Shown piece by piece: positions 46,559 to 55,777 of a DNA stretch of 64,000 nucleotides; position 1 is the first letter of the stretch, and the number at the start of each line of letters is the position of its first letter. Position numbers and translations under genes: made by a program. The DNA comes from Acidobacteriota bacterium (GTDB taxonomy: Bacteria; Acidobacteriota; Vicinamibacteria; Vicinamibacterales; SCN-69-37). The notes below the pieces were generated by a model. The model made no database searches and was not told the DNA's origin. It saw only the letters and a list, made by a program, of their open reading frames with translations. The stretch spans positions 62,001 to 126,000 of the forward strand of contig CANIII010000009.1 of NCBI GenBank assembly GCA_947467605.1. Direction: 5' to 3'.

Positions 46559-47476
46559 ATGGATTTTGACCGCTCCGAGTGGGCGCGCCTGCGAGCGAAC
46601 ACCCCGCTGACGCTCGCGGAAGCCGACCTCGCCGAACTGCAGGGCTTGAACGAGCGTGTCTCGCTGGCCGAAGTCGAGGCTATCTATCTCCCGCTCTCCC
46701 GGCTCCTCAATCTGCACGTTGCGGCCACGCAGTTGCTCCACAAAGCCACGGATACGTTTCTCGGCACGCTGCCGAATCCGCTGCCGTACGTCATTGGCGT
46801 GGCGGGGAGCGTGGCGGTAGGGAAGAGCACGTTCGCGCGCGTGCTGCGCGCACTGCTCGCGCGTTGGCCGGACCATCCGCATGTGGACCTGGTCACGACT
46901 GACGGCTTTCTCTATCCGAACGCCGTGCTCGAATCGCGCGGCCTCATGCAGCGCAAGGGCTTTCCCGAAAGCTACGACGTTCGTCGTCTCGTGCAGTTCA
47001 TGTCCGATATCAAGGCCGGTGCACCCGTTGTGCAAGCGCCGGTCTACTCACATCAGCTGTATGACATCGTGTCTGGCGAATATCAGGTCGTCGATCGCCC
47101 CGACATCGTGATCATCGAGGGACTGAACATGTTGCAGACGGGCGATGGCGCGAGCGGCAAGGGCGCGCGCGTGTTCGTGTCTGACTTCTTCGATTTTTCG
47201 ATCTACGTCGACGCGGATGAGTCCGCGATTGAGAATTGGTATGTCTCGCGCTTTCTCGCGTTGCGCGAGACCGTATTCAAAGATCCGCGGTCGTTCTTCC
47301 ATCGCTACGCGTCATTGACCGAGCCGGAAGCGATTGAAACGGCGCGCGGCATCTGGCACAACATCAACGGCGTGAATCTGCGGGACAATATTCAGCCCAC
47401 GCGCGAACGCGCGCGGCTGGTGCTCGAAAAAGGACCGGACCACGCCGTCAGGCGGGTTCACCTGCGGACGCTCTGA
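46559..47476 (+). CDS. coaA: Pantothenate kinase, type I
   Basis: The 305-residue enzyme phosphorylates pantothenate in the first step of coenzyme A synthesis. The P-loop is [12 protein letters not shown] near residues 80-91. [34 protein letters not shown] and IIEGLNML are conserved CoaA blocks. Length agrees with E. coli CoaA (316). The 3' end overlaps the converging thioesterase gene by 29 bases. The 68-base gap before it (46491-46558) shows nothing notable. Confidence 0.95.
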   Translation: MDFDRSEWARLRANTPLTLAEADLAELQGLNERVSLAEVEAIYLPLSRLLNLHVAATQLLHKATDTFLGTLPNPLPYVIGVAGSVAVGKSTFARVLRALLARWPDHPHVDLVTTDGFLYPNAVLESRGLMQRKGFPESYDVRRLVQFMSDIKAGAPVVQAPVYSHQLYDIVSGEYQVVDRPDIVIIEGLNMLQTGDGASGKGARVFVSDFFDFSIYVDADESAIENWYVSRFLALRETVFKDPRSFFHRYASLTEPEAIETARGIWHNINGVNLRDNIQPTRERARLVLEKGPDHAVRRVHLRTL

Positions 47477-47948
47477 TCTGTTCTTTGGCCGCGAGGCGCG
47501 CCGCCCTGCGGGCGTCGGCCTCGCGCGCCTTACGCTTCTCCGCTTCGGTCTCCAGAATCAGTCCCGGCACCGGCAGGCGTCCGCCCTCGCGATCGATCGC
47601 GACAAACGTCAGGTACGCATGGCTCGTCAGCTTGCGAATCCCCGTCAGCGTCTCTTCAGAACAGACTTTCACTTCCACTTCGAGCGACGTCTTGTAGGCC
47701 GCCGTGACGGTCGCCTGCAGGATGATCATGTCGCCGACTTTGATGGAGTTGAGAAACTGCAGGCCGTCGACGGCCGCGGTAACGAGGAGGCTGCGCGTGT
47801 GCCGATGACACGCGATCGCACCGGCGATGTCGATCAGGTGCATCACCGTGCCGCCGAGGATGAAGCCCAGAGGATTGGCGTCGTTGGGGAGGACAACCTG
47901 TGTCATCTCGGTGTACGACTCGGACGGGCGCTTGGGAGACAGAGGCAT
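47448..47948 (-). CDS. Hotdog-fold acyl-CoA thioesterase (YciA/BACH type)
   Basis: The 166-residue protein hydrolyses acyl-CoA thioesters. [21 protein letters not shown] is the active-site helix with the catalytic Asp or Asn region. [20 protein letters not shown] and a basic, helical C-terminal tail ([18 protein letters not shown]) complete the pattern. It shares 29 bases with the end of coaA on the other strand. Confidence 0.9.
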   Translation of the reverse strand: MPLSPKRPSESYTEMTQVVLPNDANPLGFILGGTVMHLIDIAGAIACHRHTRSLLVTAAVDGLQFLNSIKVGDMIILQATVTAAYKTSLEVEVKVCSEETLTGIRKLTSHAYLTFVAIDREGGRLPVPGLILETEAEKRKAREADARRAARLAAKEQIRASAGEPA

Positions 47949-48045
47949 GCCTAATGTTAGGACAGAGGGCGGCGGTCGCGTTCACCGATCGTCGTACAGG
48001 CGAAGAGCCGGGGCAATCGCCCCAGCCCTTGTGTTACTGCGGGAC

Positions 48046-48065
48046 GGCCGGGCTGAAGCCCGGCC
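48046..48065. repeat. REP-like hairpin between convergent-reading regions
   Basis: GGCCGGGC (48046-48053) and GCCCGGCC (48058-48065) form a perfect stem with a TGAA loop. A second small hairpin, GGGGC-AATC-GCCCC, lies at 48010-48023. The stem resembles the one at 45719-45738 and repeats scattered in many GC-rich genomes. The 139-base gap (47949-48087) contains nothing else I can identify; the hairpin also follows the stop of the large outer-membrane gene (minus strand, 48088). Confidence 0.5.
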
Positions 48066-48087
48066 GCTCCACGAGCGTGGCCGCGCT

Positions 48088-51000
48088 CTACCAGTCGTAG
48101 CCAATCCAGAACGTGAACTTCGGTTTGCGGAGCGTCGCGCTGCCGCCGTCGTTCGAGAAGACGTAGTCTTCCCAGTCCTTGTTGAAGAGCGTGCGCCAGG
48201 ACCAGTCGAAGTGCATGGGGTAGCCGAGGATGAACGTCTCGAGACCGAAGCCGTAGGACGCACGTGAATCCACGAGGCGCGGTCCGGTGATCGTGTACGG
48301 GGACCCGTAGAGCGGCGTGATCACGCCGGTGATCGGGTTGTAGGTGTAGTCAGCGATCGGCGTGACCTTCGTGTCTTTTCTCGAGAAGATCGTGAACGGG
48401 GTGCCGTTGAGACCGGCGCCACCGATGTCGAAGAAGAAGTTGCCGCGAATGCCGCCCAGCACACCGAGCGGCGTGAGCATGGCTTCTACCAGCGGGAAGC
48501 GCAGCTGTGCGTTGGCGTAGAACGCCTTCTGCCCGAGCAGGCTGAGGTAGTCGTAGCCGTGCAGGTCCGCGTTGCCGCCGAAGTAGGTGAAGTCCGGGTT
48601 GGTGCCCCAGCTCTTGAACCCGCGGTACCGCATCGCCAGCAAGCCCGTCGTGCCGAGGCGCACATACTTGCGCGCCTCGCCTTCGATCGTCTGCTTCGAG
48701 AGGAGGCTGCCGATCGCCGGCGCGAATCCGTAGTTGACCCGATACGTGCTGCCGGCCACCGGACCGAACTCCCGGAACACCGTTGTCTCGCTCGTCAGAC
48801 CCAGGCCGAACGGCATCATCGTGCCGTTGCGGAAGAGCGTGGTGCCGTAGGTCTGCTGCTGGTAGCTGTCGGCGAGTGCGCCGAGCGTTGGATCGTCGTA
48901 CGACTCGGAGATGTTCGAGATGCCACCCGTCAGCTCCACGCGCGTGTAGCGATTGAGCGGGTAGATGCCAAAGAGCGTGGCACCGCGCGTGGTGCGCGAG
49001 CCGATCGAGCTGTTGCGATCGACAAAGGGCGCGAGCACCGGGTCATAGAGCGCGGCGGTCGCCGCCTGACCGTAGAAGAATGACTCCTGCGAGAACGCCT
49101 GCACGGCGTACTGGAAGCGGCGTTCAATGCTGGTGTAGGCGAACGCGAAGGTGCGATAGGTCGACATCGACGATGAGTAGAAATTCATCATCTTGTCGCC
49201 GAGCACATCGGTGAACGTCAGGTCCGTGCCGCCGTAGAAGTTGCCGCCGCTCGTGACGCCGAGGTTGACGCCCGGGCGCGTATCAAGCGAGAACTTCTCG
49301 AAGTTGCCCTTCTGGCGCATGTTCTTGCGAACCAGCGTGTGGCTGAGCGGCGCCTGGAAATCGATGACCGGGCCCGGCGCGCCGAAGTCGCTCGTGTTCG
49401 CCGTGGCAATCGGCTTCTGCCGATCCAGCACATGGATGCCGTTCTCACCCTTGTAGTAAGAGATGAACGCCGTCTTCGTCTGGTTGTTCTGTTTGATGGC
49501 GATCGGCGAGACGATGCCCGTGGCCGCGTCCGTCCACTGGGTGAGCGCGCCGGTCTTGAGATCGATCGTCCAGACGTTGGGGATCATGCCGTTGCGCGCG
49601 ACTTCCGGTGTCACCGGTTTGGCCGGATCCGAGGCCGTCGAGACGAACACGACCGTGTTGGCGTCGAGGTACTTCGCGCCCGTGTCGTCATGCGTGCCGA
49701 ACGTGAGCTGTTTCTTCGTGCCTGATGCCAGGTCGAGCGAGAACAGCTTGTCGTTGCCGCTGATGCGCGCGGTGTAAATGAGGGTGCGGCCGTCTGGAGC
49801 GAACGTCGGCGAGTAGTCGGCAAACGCGTCCTTGGTGACGTTGGTGAGTGCGCCGGTCGCCAGATCGACCACGTAGATGTCGGTCACGGCCTGCGCGAGT
49901 GCGGAGAACGCGACGCGCTTGCCATCAGGGCTAAATGCCGGTGATTCCGGCATGTCGACCGCTTTCATTTCGATCCGCTGCGTGATCTTGCCGGTCGCGA
50001 TGTTCTGGATGATCAGCGTCTTCTGCTTCTCAGTGCGGACGAAGTACGCGATCTTGTCGCCGACCGGTGCCCAGCTGATCCATGGCACGAGATTGCCGCG
50101 CAGGCCGCCGGCCGTCGCGATGTACTCGTAGCCCTGACTGTGCGCAAAGCCGCCCGTGAGATTGCGAATGACCTGGCCGTCCTTGGCCGAGATCAGGATG
50201 ATGTCGAGTTCCTGATCTTTGCGGTTGCCGGCAACCGCCGCAATGATGTCGCCGGTCGGTGATGGCTCAATGGAAATCACCGAGACGAACGGCGTCTTCT
50301 CACGACGCGGCGCGAGGTTCTTGCCGTAGTCGGTTGGCAGTTCCTTGTCGCGGAACGGCTTGAACCGGTCCTTCAGGTAGCGCTCGAACGCTTCGTCGAA
50401 TTCTTCCGGTTTCAGCTTCAGCGCTTCTTCATACGCGCTCTCGCCGCCGCCGATCACGCTCTTGCGGAGTGAGAACAGGAACTGGCGCAGACCTTCCATG
50501 CCCCAGCGCCCCTGAATGAACTCGAACGTCGCGTGGCCCATCGAGTAGGGGAGCCGGCCCGACATCGGTTCACTCTCGAGATTGCTCATGTGCGGCACGT
50601 TGTCGGAGATCGCCGCATCGCGCACCTGCATCAGGTCGAGTGGATTCCACCCGCCAGCCATGAAGTCCGACAGGCCCTCATCAACCCACAGTGGCAATCC
50701 GCTGCTGATCAGACCGCGCGGGATGATGTCAAACTCGAATACGTGCGTGAGCTCGTGCGTGATCGTGTGGTACAGCTGGTCCGGCGGTTCATCGATCGGC
50801 AGCACCATGCGATCGCGACCCGGTTCGGCGAACGCGAGCACGCCTTCGGGCAATTCGTCGCCCGAGATGTTCTGCTGTTGGAACTCGCTCTGGGTCTTGA
50901 AGAGCACGAGCGGAATCTTGAACGCCAGATCGTGCTTGAGCTCCGAGCTGACATGCTGGTAGGCGCTCTCGGCGTACCCGGCGATGCGCTGCAGGTGGGG

Positions 51001-51201
51001 CTCGACCTCCGGGTAGTAGAAGATCTCGAAGTGGTCGGTGGTGTAGATCGACCATTTGAACGTGTCGTATTTCACACGGTTCTTGCCGTAGTACGGCACA
51101 AATGGCGTCTGCGCGTGAGCAAGTGTGGGGAGCAGGTCCGCGCCGGTAAACATGAACAAACCGGCGAGCAGTGGCATCATGCGCAGGGTGCGCAACCGCA
51201 T
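48088..51201 (-). CDS. Outer-membrane fusion: MA-clan peptidase, TolB-like propeller, BamA-type barrel
   Basis: The 1037-residue protein has a signal peptide. A gluzincin-type peptidase domain follows with HELTH at 149-153 and the third ligand Glu175 in WVDEGLSDF. Next is a WD40/TolB-like propeller (about 330-600), with repeats such as SPAFSPDGKRVAFSALAQ, YSPTFAPDGRTLIYTARI and QLTFGT. The C-terminal region (about 640-1037) is rich in beta strands like BamA/D15 surface-antigen barrels and ends in Trp (IGYDW), the usual outer-membrane signature. The combination implies a surface- or periplasm-facing peptidase tethered to its own barrel. The start at 51201 fits GAGG and the signal peptide; the frame upstream is not meaningful. 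Confidence 0.85.
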   Translation of the reverse strand: MRLRTLRMMPLLAGLFMFTGADLLPTLAHAQTPFVPYYGKNRVKYDTFKWSIYTTDHFEIFYYPEVEPHLQRIAGYAESAYQHVSSELKHDLAFKIPLVLFKTQSEFQQQNISGDELPEGVLAFAEPGRDRMVLPIDEPPDQLYHTITHELTHVFEFDIIPRGLISSGLPLWVDEGLSDFMAGGWNPLDLMQVRDAAISDNVPHMSNLESEPMSGRLPYSMGHATFEFIQGRWGMEGLRQFLFSLRKSVIGGGESAYEEALKLKPEEFDEAFERYLKDRFKPFRDKELPTDYGKNLAPRREKTPFVSVISIEPSPTGDIIAAVAGNRKDQELDIILISAKDGQVIRNLTGGFAHSQGYEYIATAGGLRGNLVPWISWAPVGDKIAYFVRTEKQKTLIIQNIATGKITQRIEMKAVDMPESPAFSPDGKRVAFSALAQAVTDIYVVDLATGALTNVTKDAFADYSPTFAPDGRTLIYTARISGNDKLFSLDLASGTKKQLTFGTHDDTGAKYLDANTVVFVSTASDPAKPVTPEVARNGMIPNVWTIDLKTGALTQWTDAATGIVSPIAIKQNNQTKTAFISYYKGENGIHVLDRQKPIATANTSDFGAPGPVIDFQAPLSHTLVRKNMRQKGNFEKFSLDTRPGVNLGVTSGGNFYGGTDLTFTDVLGDKMMNFYSSSMSTYRTFAFAYTSIERRFQYAVQAFSQESFFYGQAATAALYDPVLAPFVDRNSSIGSRTTRGATLFGIYPLNRYTRVELTGGISNISESYDDPTLGALADSYQQQTYGTTLFRNGTMMPFGLGLTSETTVFREFGPVAGSTYRVNYGFAPAIGSLLSKQTIEGEARKYVRLGTTGLLAMRYRGFKSWGTNPDFTYFGGNADLHGYDYLSLLGQKAFYANAQLRFPLVEAMLTPLGVLGGIRGNFFFDIGGAGLNGTPFTIFSRKDTKVTPIADYTYNPITGVITPLYGSPYTITGPRLVDSRASYGFGLETFILGYPMHFDWSWRTLFNKDWEDYVFSNDGGSATLRKPKFTFWIGYDW

Positions 51202-51382
51202 AGGAACACCTCGGGGAGCGGCCGGCGTGTCGTGAGTGACGCGCAACGGCATACTGACCGGCATCTTACAGCAAAGATTGTGCCTTCCCGGACCGTCGTC
51301 CCCGTAGGACACCGTATCGGCGGATGGACGACATATACTGGCCGCCGGGAATAAAGTCGGCCGGCCCGGTGTTCCGTTATCG

Positions 51383-52027
51383 ATGGTTAACATTGGTGTT
51401 AACACGGGAGGGCGCACGGGCTCGGCGGCAGCCTCCCGATCCATGGTCTTTGGCAGGCGCGCACGTTTCTCGGCGGAGGGTCAGGACGCGTTTGAGCGCG
51501 AAGCCCTGTCGTGGATTGACGGCCTCTACGGTGCCGCCCTCCGGCTGACCCGCAACCCAGCTGATGCCGAGGATCTGGTTCAGGAAACCTACGTCAAGGC
51601 CTTCAAATCTGCCGGGAAGTTCGCGTCGGGCACCAACCTGCGTGCCTGGCTCTTCACCATCCTCCACAACCACTTCCTGAACGACCGACGTCGTGCGAAG
51701 GGCAATCCCGTGGACGTCAACAGCGAGGTGGTTGAGCGCGCCGCGGGTGACATCTCGTCTGCCGACGAGACCGCCGAGCAGGCCTTGATCCAGCGCGCCT
51801 CTGACGACGAAGTGCGCGCGGCGCTGGAGGCGGTGCCTGAGGCGTTCCGGCAGACGGTGTGGCTACGGGACGCGGAAGGATTTTCGTACGTCGAAATAGC
51901 CGAGATGCTCCGCGTGCCCGTCGGTACGGTGATGTCGCGGATCTCACGCGGGCGGCGGTTGCTCTCCGCCGAACTGGCTCACGCGGGCCACACAGCGAGA
52001 AAGACCGAAAGAATGGGGAACGCATGA
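51383..52027 (+). CDS. ECF-family RNA polymerase sigma factor
   Basis: Up to 214 residues. Region 2 is seen in [20 protein letters not shown] followed by ETYVKAFK and [16 protein letters not shown]. Region 4 is in [20 protein letters not shown] followed by [14 protein letters not shown]. It directs transcription of a stress or envelope regulon and is held by the anti-sigma factor encoded next (four-base overlap ATGA). The start is uncertain: ATG 51383 has no ribosome-binding site and lies on an inverted repeat; ATG 51443 begins [13 protein letters not shown], nearer the usual family start. Confidence 0.9.
   Translation: MVNIGVNTGGRTGSAAASRSMVFGRRARFSAEGQDAFEREALSWIDGLYGAALRLTRNPADAEDLVQETYVKAFKSAGKFASGTNLRAWLFTILHNHFLNDRRRAKGNPVDVNSEVVERAAGDISSADETAEQALIQRASDDEVRAALEAVPEAFRQTVWLRDAEGFSYVEIAEMLRVPVGTVMSRISRGRRLLSAELAHAGHTARKTERMGNA
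51386..51403. promoter_or_regulatory. Inverted repeat at the 5' end of the ECF sigma gene
   Basis: GTTAAC occurs twice (51386-51391 and 51398-51403) with a six-base spacer. Each half is itself palindromic. Immediately downstream, GGGAGG (51406-51411) can pair with CCTCCC (51432-51437). The 181-base gap before the gene also holds TATACT at 51334-51339, a possible -10 box. If translation starts at 51443, these elements lie in the leader. Confidence 0.4.
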
Positions 52028-52779
52028 TGCGCATGACCTGCCGGGATATTGAAGCTCAACTCGCGCCGTTCGTTGATGGCGAGATCGGGGAGGCCGAGGC
52101 CGCCCCCATTGCCGCCCACTTGGAGGCGTGCCCGACCTGTCGCCGTATGGCGACGTTGGAACGCCTCGGGCGCCAGGCGCTACACGACTGCGCGCCCCGG
52201 TTGCTCGCTCGGGTGCAGGCGCCGGCCGCACTCCGCGCGTCGGTGCGTCGTGCGATCCCGCCGCCGCGTCGCGCGTTTCGTTTCGGGTGGGTGGCGGCCA
52301 GTGCCGTTGCCACCGTGGTCGTCGCGTTTGGGCTCGTGGCAGTGGCCGGCGTCGTTCGTCCGATTCCGGTGTTTGCCGCGCAGGCCACGCTCGATCATCT
52401 GAAGTGTGTGCGCCTCGGGCCGAGCGCGACCTCGTCGGACGCCAAGGCGCTCGAGGCGTCCTGGCGGAACTGGCAGGGCTGGGACCTCCATGTCCCCACC
52501 GGGCAGCAGGGCGCGGGGCTGCGCCTCTTGGGCTACCGCCGGTGTGTGATCACAGAGGGCCGCATGGCGCACCTGCTATACGAGCGGAAGGGCGAAATCG
52601 TGTCCCTCTTTGTGCTTCCGGACGGTCCGAAAGTCGACCACGCCGAGCTTGAGATGTTTGGTCAGGACGCAGTACTGTGGACAAGTCACGGTTTGACCTA
52701 CGCGCTCGTTGGGCGAGGCACCCGTGCAGACATGGCGCTTCTGGCGTCCGCGCTCAAGGGTGAGCTCGAAGGGTTCTAA
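52024..52779 (+). CDS. Zinc-finger anti-sigma factor with membrane segment
   Basis: The 251-residue protein begins with an anti-sigma zinc-binding domain ([17 protein letters not shown], then HLEACPTC, giving the H-x3-C-x2-C motif). A single hydrophobic segment (about residues 88-112) follows, then a periplasmic domain of about 135 residues with an unusual [20 protein letters not shown] block. It keeps the ECF sigma factor inactive at the membrane until a periplasmic signal arrives. ATGA overlap with the sigma gene and the TlpA gene four bases later form one operon. Confidence 0.88.
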   Translation: MMRMTCRDIEAQLAPFVDGEIGEAEAAPIAAHLEACPTCRRMATLERLGRQALHDCAPRLLARVQAPAALRASVRRAIPPPRRAFRFGWVAASAVATVVVAFGLVAVAGVVRPIPVFAAQATLDHLKCVRLGPSATSSDAKALEASWRNWQGWDLHVPTGQQGAGLRLLGYRRCVITEGRMAHLLYERKGEIVSLFVLPDGPKVDHAELEMFGQDAVLWTSHGLTYALVGRGTRADMALLASALKGELEGF

Positions 52780-52783
52780 TTCA

Positions 52784-53380
52784 TTGCGCACACACGCTCG
52801 ACCTTCTCGTTGGCTGCCGTCGCTCGTCGTCGCGCCGGCGCTTGTCTCGGCGCTTGGGTTGGCCGCCTGTTCGCGAAACACCACGCCTCCCGAGAAGCTT
52901 GGCAGCGTCGTCAAGCCGAAGGAAGTGGTCGACGCATCGAATGCGCTGACGGAAGATCGAGCCGGCAAGCCCGCAAACTTCGCCTTTACGCTGAAAGACA
53001 TGAACGGCGCGTCGGTGCAGTTGGCCAGCTACAAAGGCCGGCCACTGGTCGTCAACTTCTGGGCCACATGGTGCCCGCCCTGCAAGCTCGAGATTCCGTG
53101 GTTTATCGACTTCAAGAAGCGCTACGGCGCCAACGGACTCGAAATTCTGGGCGTGTCGATCGACGATCCGGCTCCGGAACTCAAGGCCTTCTCAACCGAA
53201 TACAAGATGAACTATCCCGTGCTGATGGGCCTCGATCAGGAGAAGATGCTGGAGGCGTACGACGCGGTCGTCTCGGTCCCTGTGACGTGGTTCATCAAGA
53301 AGGACGGCACGGTGCAGGGGCGCACGATCGGCATTAACACCCGCGAGTTTTTCGAAAACCAGATCAAGGCGTTATTTTGA
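52784..53380 (+). CDS. TlpA/ResA-like thioredoxin-fold lipoprotein
   Basis: The 198-residue protein starts at TTG 52784 (GAAGGG at 52769-52774). It has a lipoprotein signal with lipobox LAAC and a redoxin domain with the active site WATWCPPCKLEI. VSVPVTWFIKKDGTVQGR contains the cis-Pro. It reduces periplasmic disulfides, for example in cytochrome c maturation or metal-centre assembly. Position behind an ECF/anti-sigma pair suggests a response to envelope thiol or oxidative stress. Confidence 0.88.
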   Translation: MRTHARPSRWLPSLVVAPALVSALGLAACSRNTTPPEKLGSVVKPKEVVDASNALTEDRAGKPANFAFTLKDMNGASVQLASYKGRPLVVNFWATWCPPCKLEIPWFIDFKKRYGANGLEILGVSIDDPAPELKAFSTEYKMNYPVLMGLDQEKMLEAYDAVVSVPVTWFIKKDGTVQGRTIGINTREFFENQIKALF

Positions 53381-53382
53381 CC

Positions 53383-53616
53383 ATGAAGCCCAAGCGCTCG
53401 CCCGTGACTTCCGCTCGTTTGGCGTGCGGTTGTACGGTCGGGTTTCGTGAAGGGCAGCCCGGCAGCCCCGTCACCGTGGTGGTCACGACGAAGGGGTCGG
53501 CGTGTGCACTGTCGATCCACGTGGCCGGTGTGCCGGTCTATGACCATCGCGAAGCCTTGCGCCCGGCCACGCGCCCGCTGCCGCCGCTCCAGTCCGACTT
53601 CGAAGAAGAAAACTAA
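53383..53616 (+). CDS. Small protein of unknown function
   Basis: The 77-residue product starts three bases after the TlpA stop (ATG 53383). It contains LACGCTVGFREGQPGSP and a second Cys-containing strand, so a small metal site or disulfide is possible. It ends in an acidic tail. I do not recognise a family. Its last four bases overlap the end of the converging RNase gene. Position at the end of the ECF operon suggests co-expression with TlpA. Confidence 0.6.
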   Translation: MKPKRSPVTSARLACGCTVGFREGQPGSPVTVVVTTKGSACALSIHVAGVPVYDHREALRPATRPLPPLQSDFEEEN

Positions 53617-55055
53617 CTCCGCGCGAAGTCGATAAAACCCTTATCGACATCCGTATGGACGAGCGTCACGCGAACGCGGTCGCCGACGTCTGCGCCGCGT
53701 TGGCCCCGCACGAGCATGCCCTCGATATGCGGCGCAAGCACGCGTACGAACGTGCCCTTGGGGCCGGCGCCGGTGACGATCGCGTCAAACGTCTCGCCGA
53801 CCCGGTGGCTCATCACGACCGCCGAGATCCGCTTGGACATCTCCCGCTCCACCTTTCGCGACGCGTCTGCCTTCAGCGTGCAGTTGCGCGCGATGTCGTT
53901 CAGCTCGGCATCCGAGTAGGGCGAGGCCTGTTTGGCGAGCAGCGCCTTCAGGAGCCGCTGCGTGACCAGATCGGCAAACCGGCGATTCGGAGCGGTGGAG
54001 TGCGTGTAGTCCTCGACCGCGAGGCCGAAGTGTCCCTGTTCGGGGTCACCCGGTCGTTCGAGGACGTACTCACCCGGGCCCATCAGCTTGATAACGGCCA
54101 ATGACAGGTCGGCAAAATGATCGGGATCGGCCGCCTTCTGCGCCACCAGAAACTCGTTGAGCGCACGCGAGTCGGCGGCGACGGGCAGCGTGGTACCCAT
54201 GGCGGCGGCGAGGGCCACGATGCGATCCCATCGCTTGGGCGTACGCACGATGCGACGAATGGACGAAACCGCGCCGAGCGTGCGCGCCACGACTTCGTTA
54301 GACGCGATCATGAAGTCTTCGATCAGCTCCGTCGCGCGGTTCTTCTGCTGCTTCTCGACACTTGTGACCTGGTCGCCGGTAATGACCGGTCGCGTTTCGA
54401 TCGTCTCGATATTCAGCGCGCCATGGCGGTAGCGCTCGACGCGCAGCGCCTGCGCGGCGGCATCCTGCAACCGCAACTGCGCGGCCAGCGCCGGCGACGC
54501 GGCGACTTTCTCGGGAGCGGGGCTCCGGCCTTCGAGCCACGCGCCGACCGCGTTGTAGGTCAGCTGCGCATGGTTGTGCACGACGGCGCGATAGATGTCG
54601 CTCGATGTCACGTGCCCATCCGCGCTGACCACAAACTCGATGACCATGGCCAGACGCGTGCCGTCCTCATTGAGCGACGTGGCGTCGGTCGAGAGTACTT
54701 CGGGCAGCATGGGAAAAATACTGACGCCGGTATAGACCGTCGTCGTCTCGCGCGCCGCGTGTTGGTCGATGGCCGATTGCTTCGGCACATACGTGTCGAC
54801 ATCGGCGATGGCCACGCGCACACGCGTCGCGCCATCTGCCAAGGCGTCGGCCACTTCCAGTTGATCGAGATCGCGTGATGTGTCGTTGTCGATCGATGAC
54901 CACAGGAGCGTGCGCAGGTCCGTGATGGCGGCGGTCGCCGCAATGGCCGGCGGATGTCGTGTGAGTTCCGCCAACTGCAGTGGCACGGCGGCCGGCAGGT
55001 CGGGATCGAAGCCGTGCTCGAGCATGAGGCGTTTCGCGATGCGGCGGAGGTCCAT
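53613..55055 (-). CDS. RNase II/R-family exoribonuclease (RNB domain plus S1)
   Basis: The 480-residue protein has the RNB catalytic core. SSIDNDTSRDLDQLEVAD holds the metal-binding Asp residues, and HSTAPNRRFADLVTQRLL is the second signature. A C-terminal S1 RNA-binding domain (ETFDAIVTGAGPKGTFVRVL) follows. Cold-shock domains at the N-terminus are missing, so it is shorter than RNase R (about 800) and resembles compact RNase II-type enzymes. It degrades RNA 3' to 5'. It is followed in the same direction by the EEP nuclease gene upstream by two bases at 55058. Confidence 0.9.
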   Translation of the reverse strand: MDLRRIAKRLMLEHGFDPDLPAAVPLQLAELTRHPPAIAATAAITDLRTLLWSSIDNDTSRDLDQLEVADALADGATRVRVAIADVDTYVPKQSAIDQHAARETTTVYTGVSIFPMLPEVLSTDATSLNEDGTRLAMVIEFVVSADGHVTSSDIYRAVVHNHAQLTYNAVGAWLEGRSPAPEKVAASPALAAQLRLQDAAAQALRVERYRHGALNIETIETRPVITGDQVTSVEKQQKNRATELIEDFMIASNEVVARTLGAVSSIRRIVRTPKRWDRIVALAAAMGTTLPVAADSRALNEFLVAQKAADPDHFADLSLAVIKLMGPGEYVLERPGDPEQGHFGLAVEDYTHSTAPNRRFADLVTQRLLKALLAKQASPYSDAELNDIARNCTLKADASRKVEREMSKRISAVVMSHRVGETFDAIVTGAGPKGTFVRVLAPHIEGMLVRGQRGADVGDRVRVTLVHTDVDKGFIDFARS

Positions 55056-55057
55056 GG

Positions 55058-55777
55058 TCAGAATCCCAATCGAATTTCCGCCACGAGTGGCAGATGGTCA
55101 GACGCCATCTTGGCCAACCGCGTGCGCGGCAGGCTGATGTGCCGGATCTCGACGTTGCCGAGATAGTAGATGTGATCGAGGTGGAGGAGCGGGAAAAATC
55201 CCGGGTACGTGCGACGTCGCTTCACGTGCGGGAAGAGGTCCACGCTGCGGAGACGTTCGCCGAGGATGTCGGACGCCAGCCCGCGCGCCCATTCATTGAA
55301 GTCGCCCAGCACGATCTTCGGGCCGACCACCCGTCGATCATGCACCCAGGTGGCAAGTCGTCCGGCCTGATACCGCCGTTCGCGCAGGGCCGTGCCGAAG
55401 TGGACGTTGTAGATCTGTACGCGTCCGGGGCCGACATCAATGGCGGCGCGCTGGCTGTTGCGTGGCTCACTGTGTTCCCAGGACAGATCGTGCTGCGCAT
55501 GATCGCGAATCGGAAATCGACTCAGCACGACGTTCCCGAACTGGTGGCGGCGCAGTTCCCGTGCGGGTGCCATCACCCAGCCCATGCCGAGCGCGGCGCC
55601 GATGCTCTCGGCGTGCCCGGACCCCGACGGCCCAGGGCCGATCACTTCCTGCAGCGCGATGATGTCGGCGTTGACGGTCGCGAGTACCTCGGCGATGCGT
55701 TCGGGCTGCACACGGCGATCCATCCCGCGACTGCGGTGGATGTTGTAGGTGACGATGCGCAGATCGACAAATCGCAC
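55058..55777 (-). CDS. Endonuclease/exonuclease/phosphatase-family protein
   Basis: The 239-residue protein has the EEP fold: RIVTYNIHRSRG, IIALQEVIG (catalytic Glu), IYNVHFGT, LGDFNEW, LDHIYYLG and ASDHLPLVAEI. Members cut phosphodiesters in nucleic acids, lipids or nucleotides; the short form without signal peptide is often annotated as an EEP-family hydrolase. It lies directly downstream of the broken CarboxypepD_reg gene and upstream of the RNase gene, with no spacing, so it is likely co-transcribed with both. Confidence 0.9.
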   Translation of the reverse strand: MRFVDLRIVTYNIHRSRGMDRRVQPERIAEVLATVNADIIALQEVIGPGPSGSGHAESIGAALGMGWVMAPARELRRHQFGNVVLSRFPIRDHAQHDLSWEHSEPRNSQRAAIDVGPGRVQIYNVHFGTALRERRYQAGRLATWVHDRRVVGPKIVLGDFNEWARGLASDILGERLRSVDLFPHVKRRRTYPGFFPLLHLDHIYYLGNVEIRHISLPRTRLAKMASDHLPLVAEIRLGF

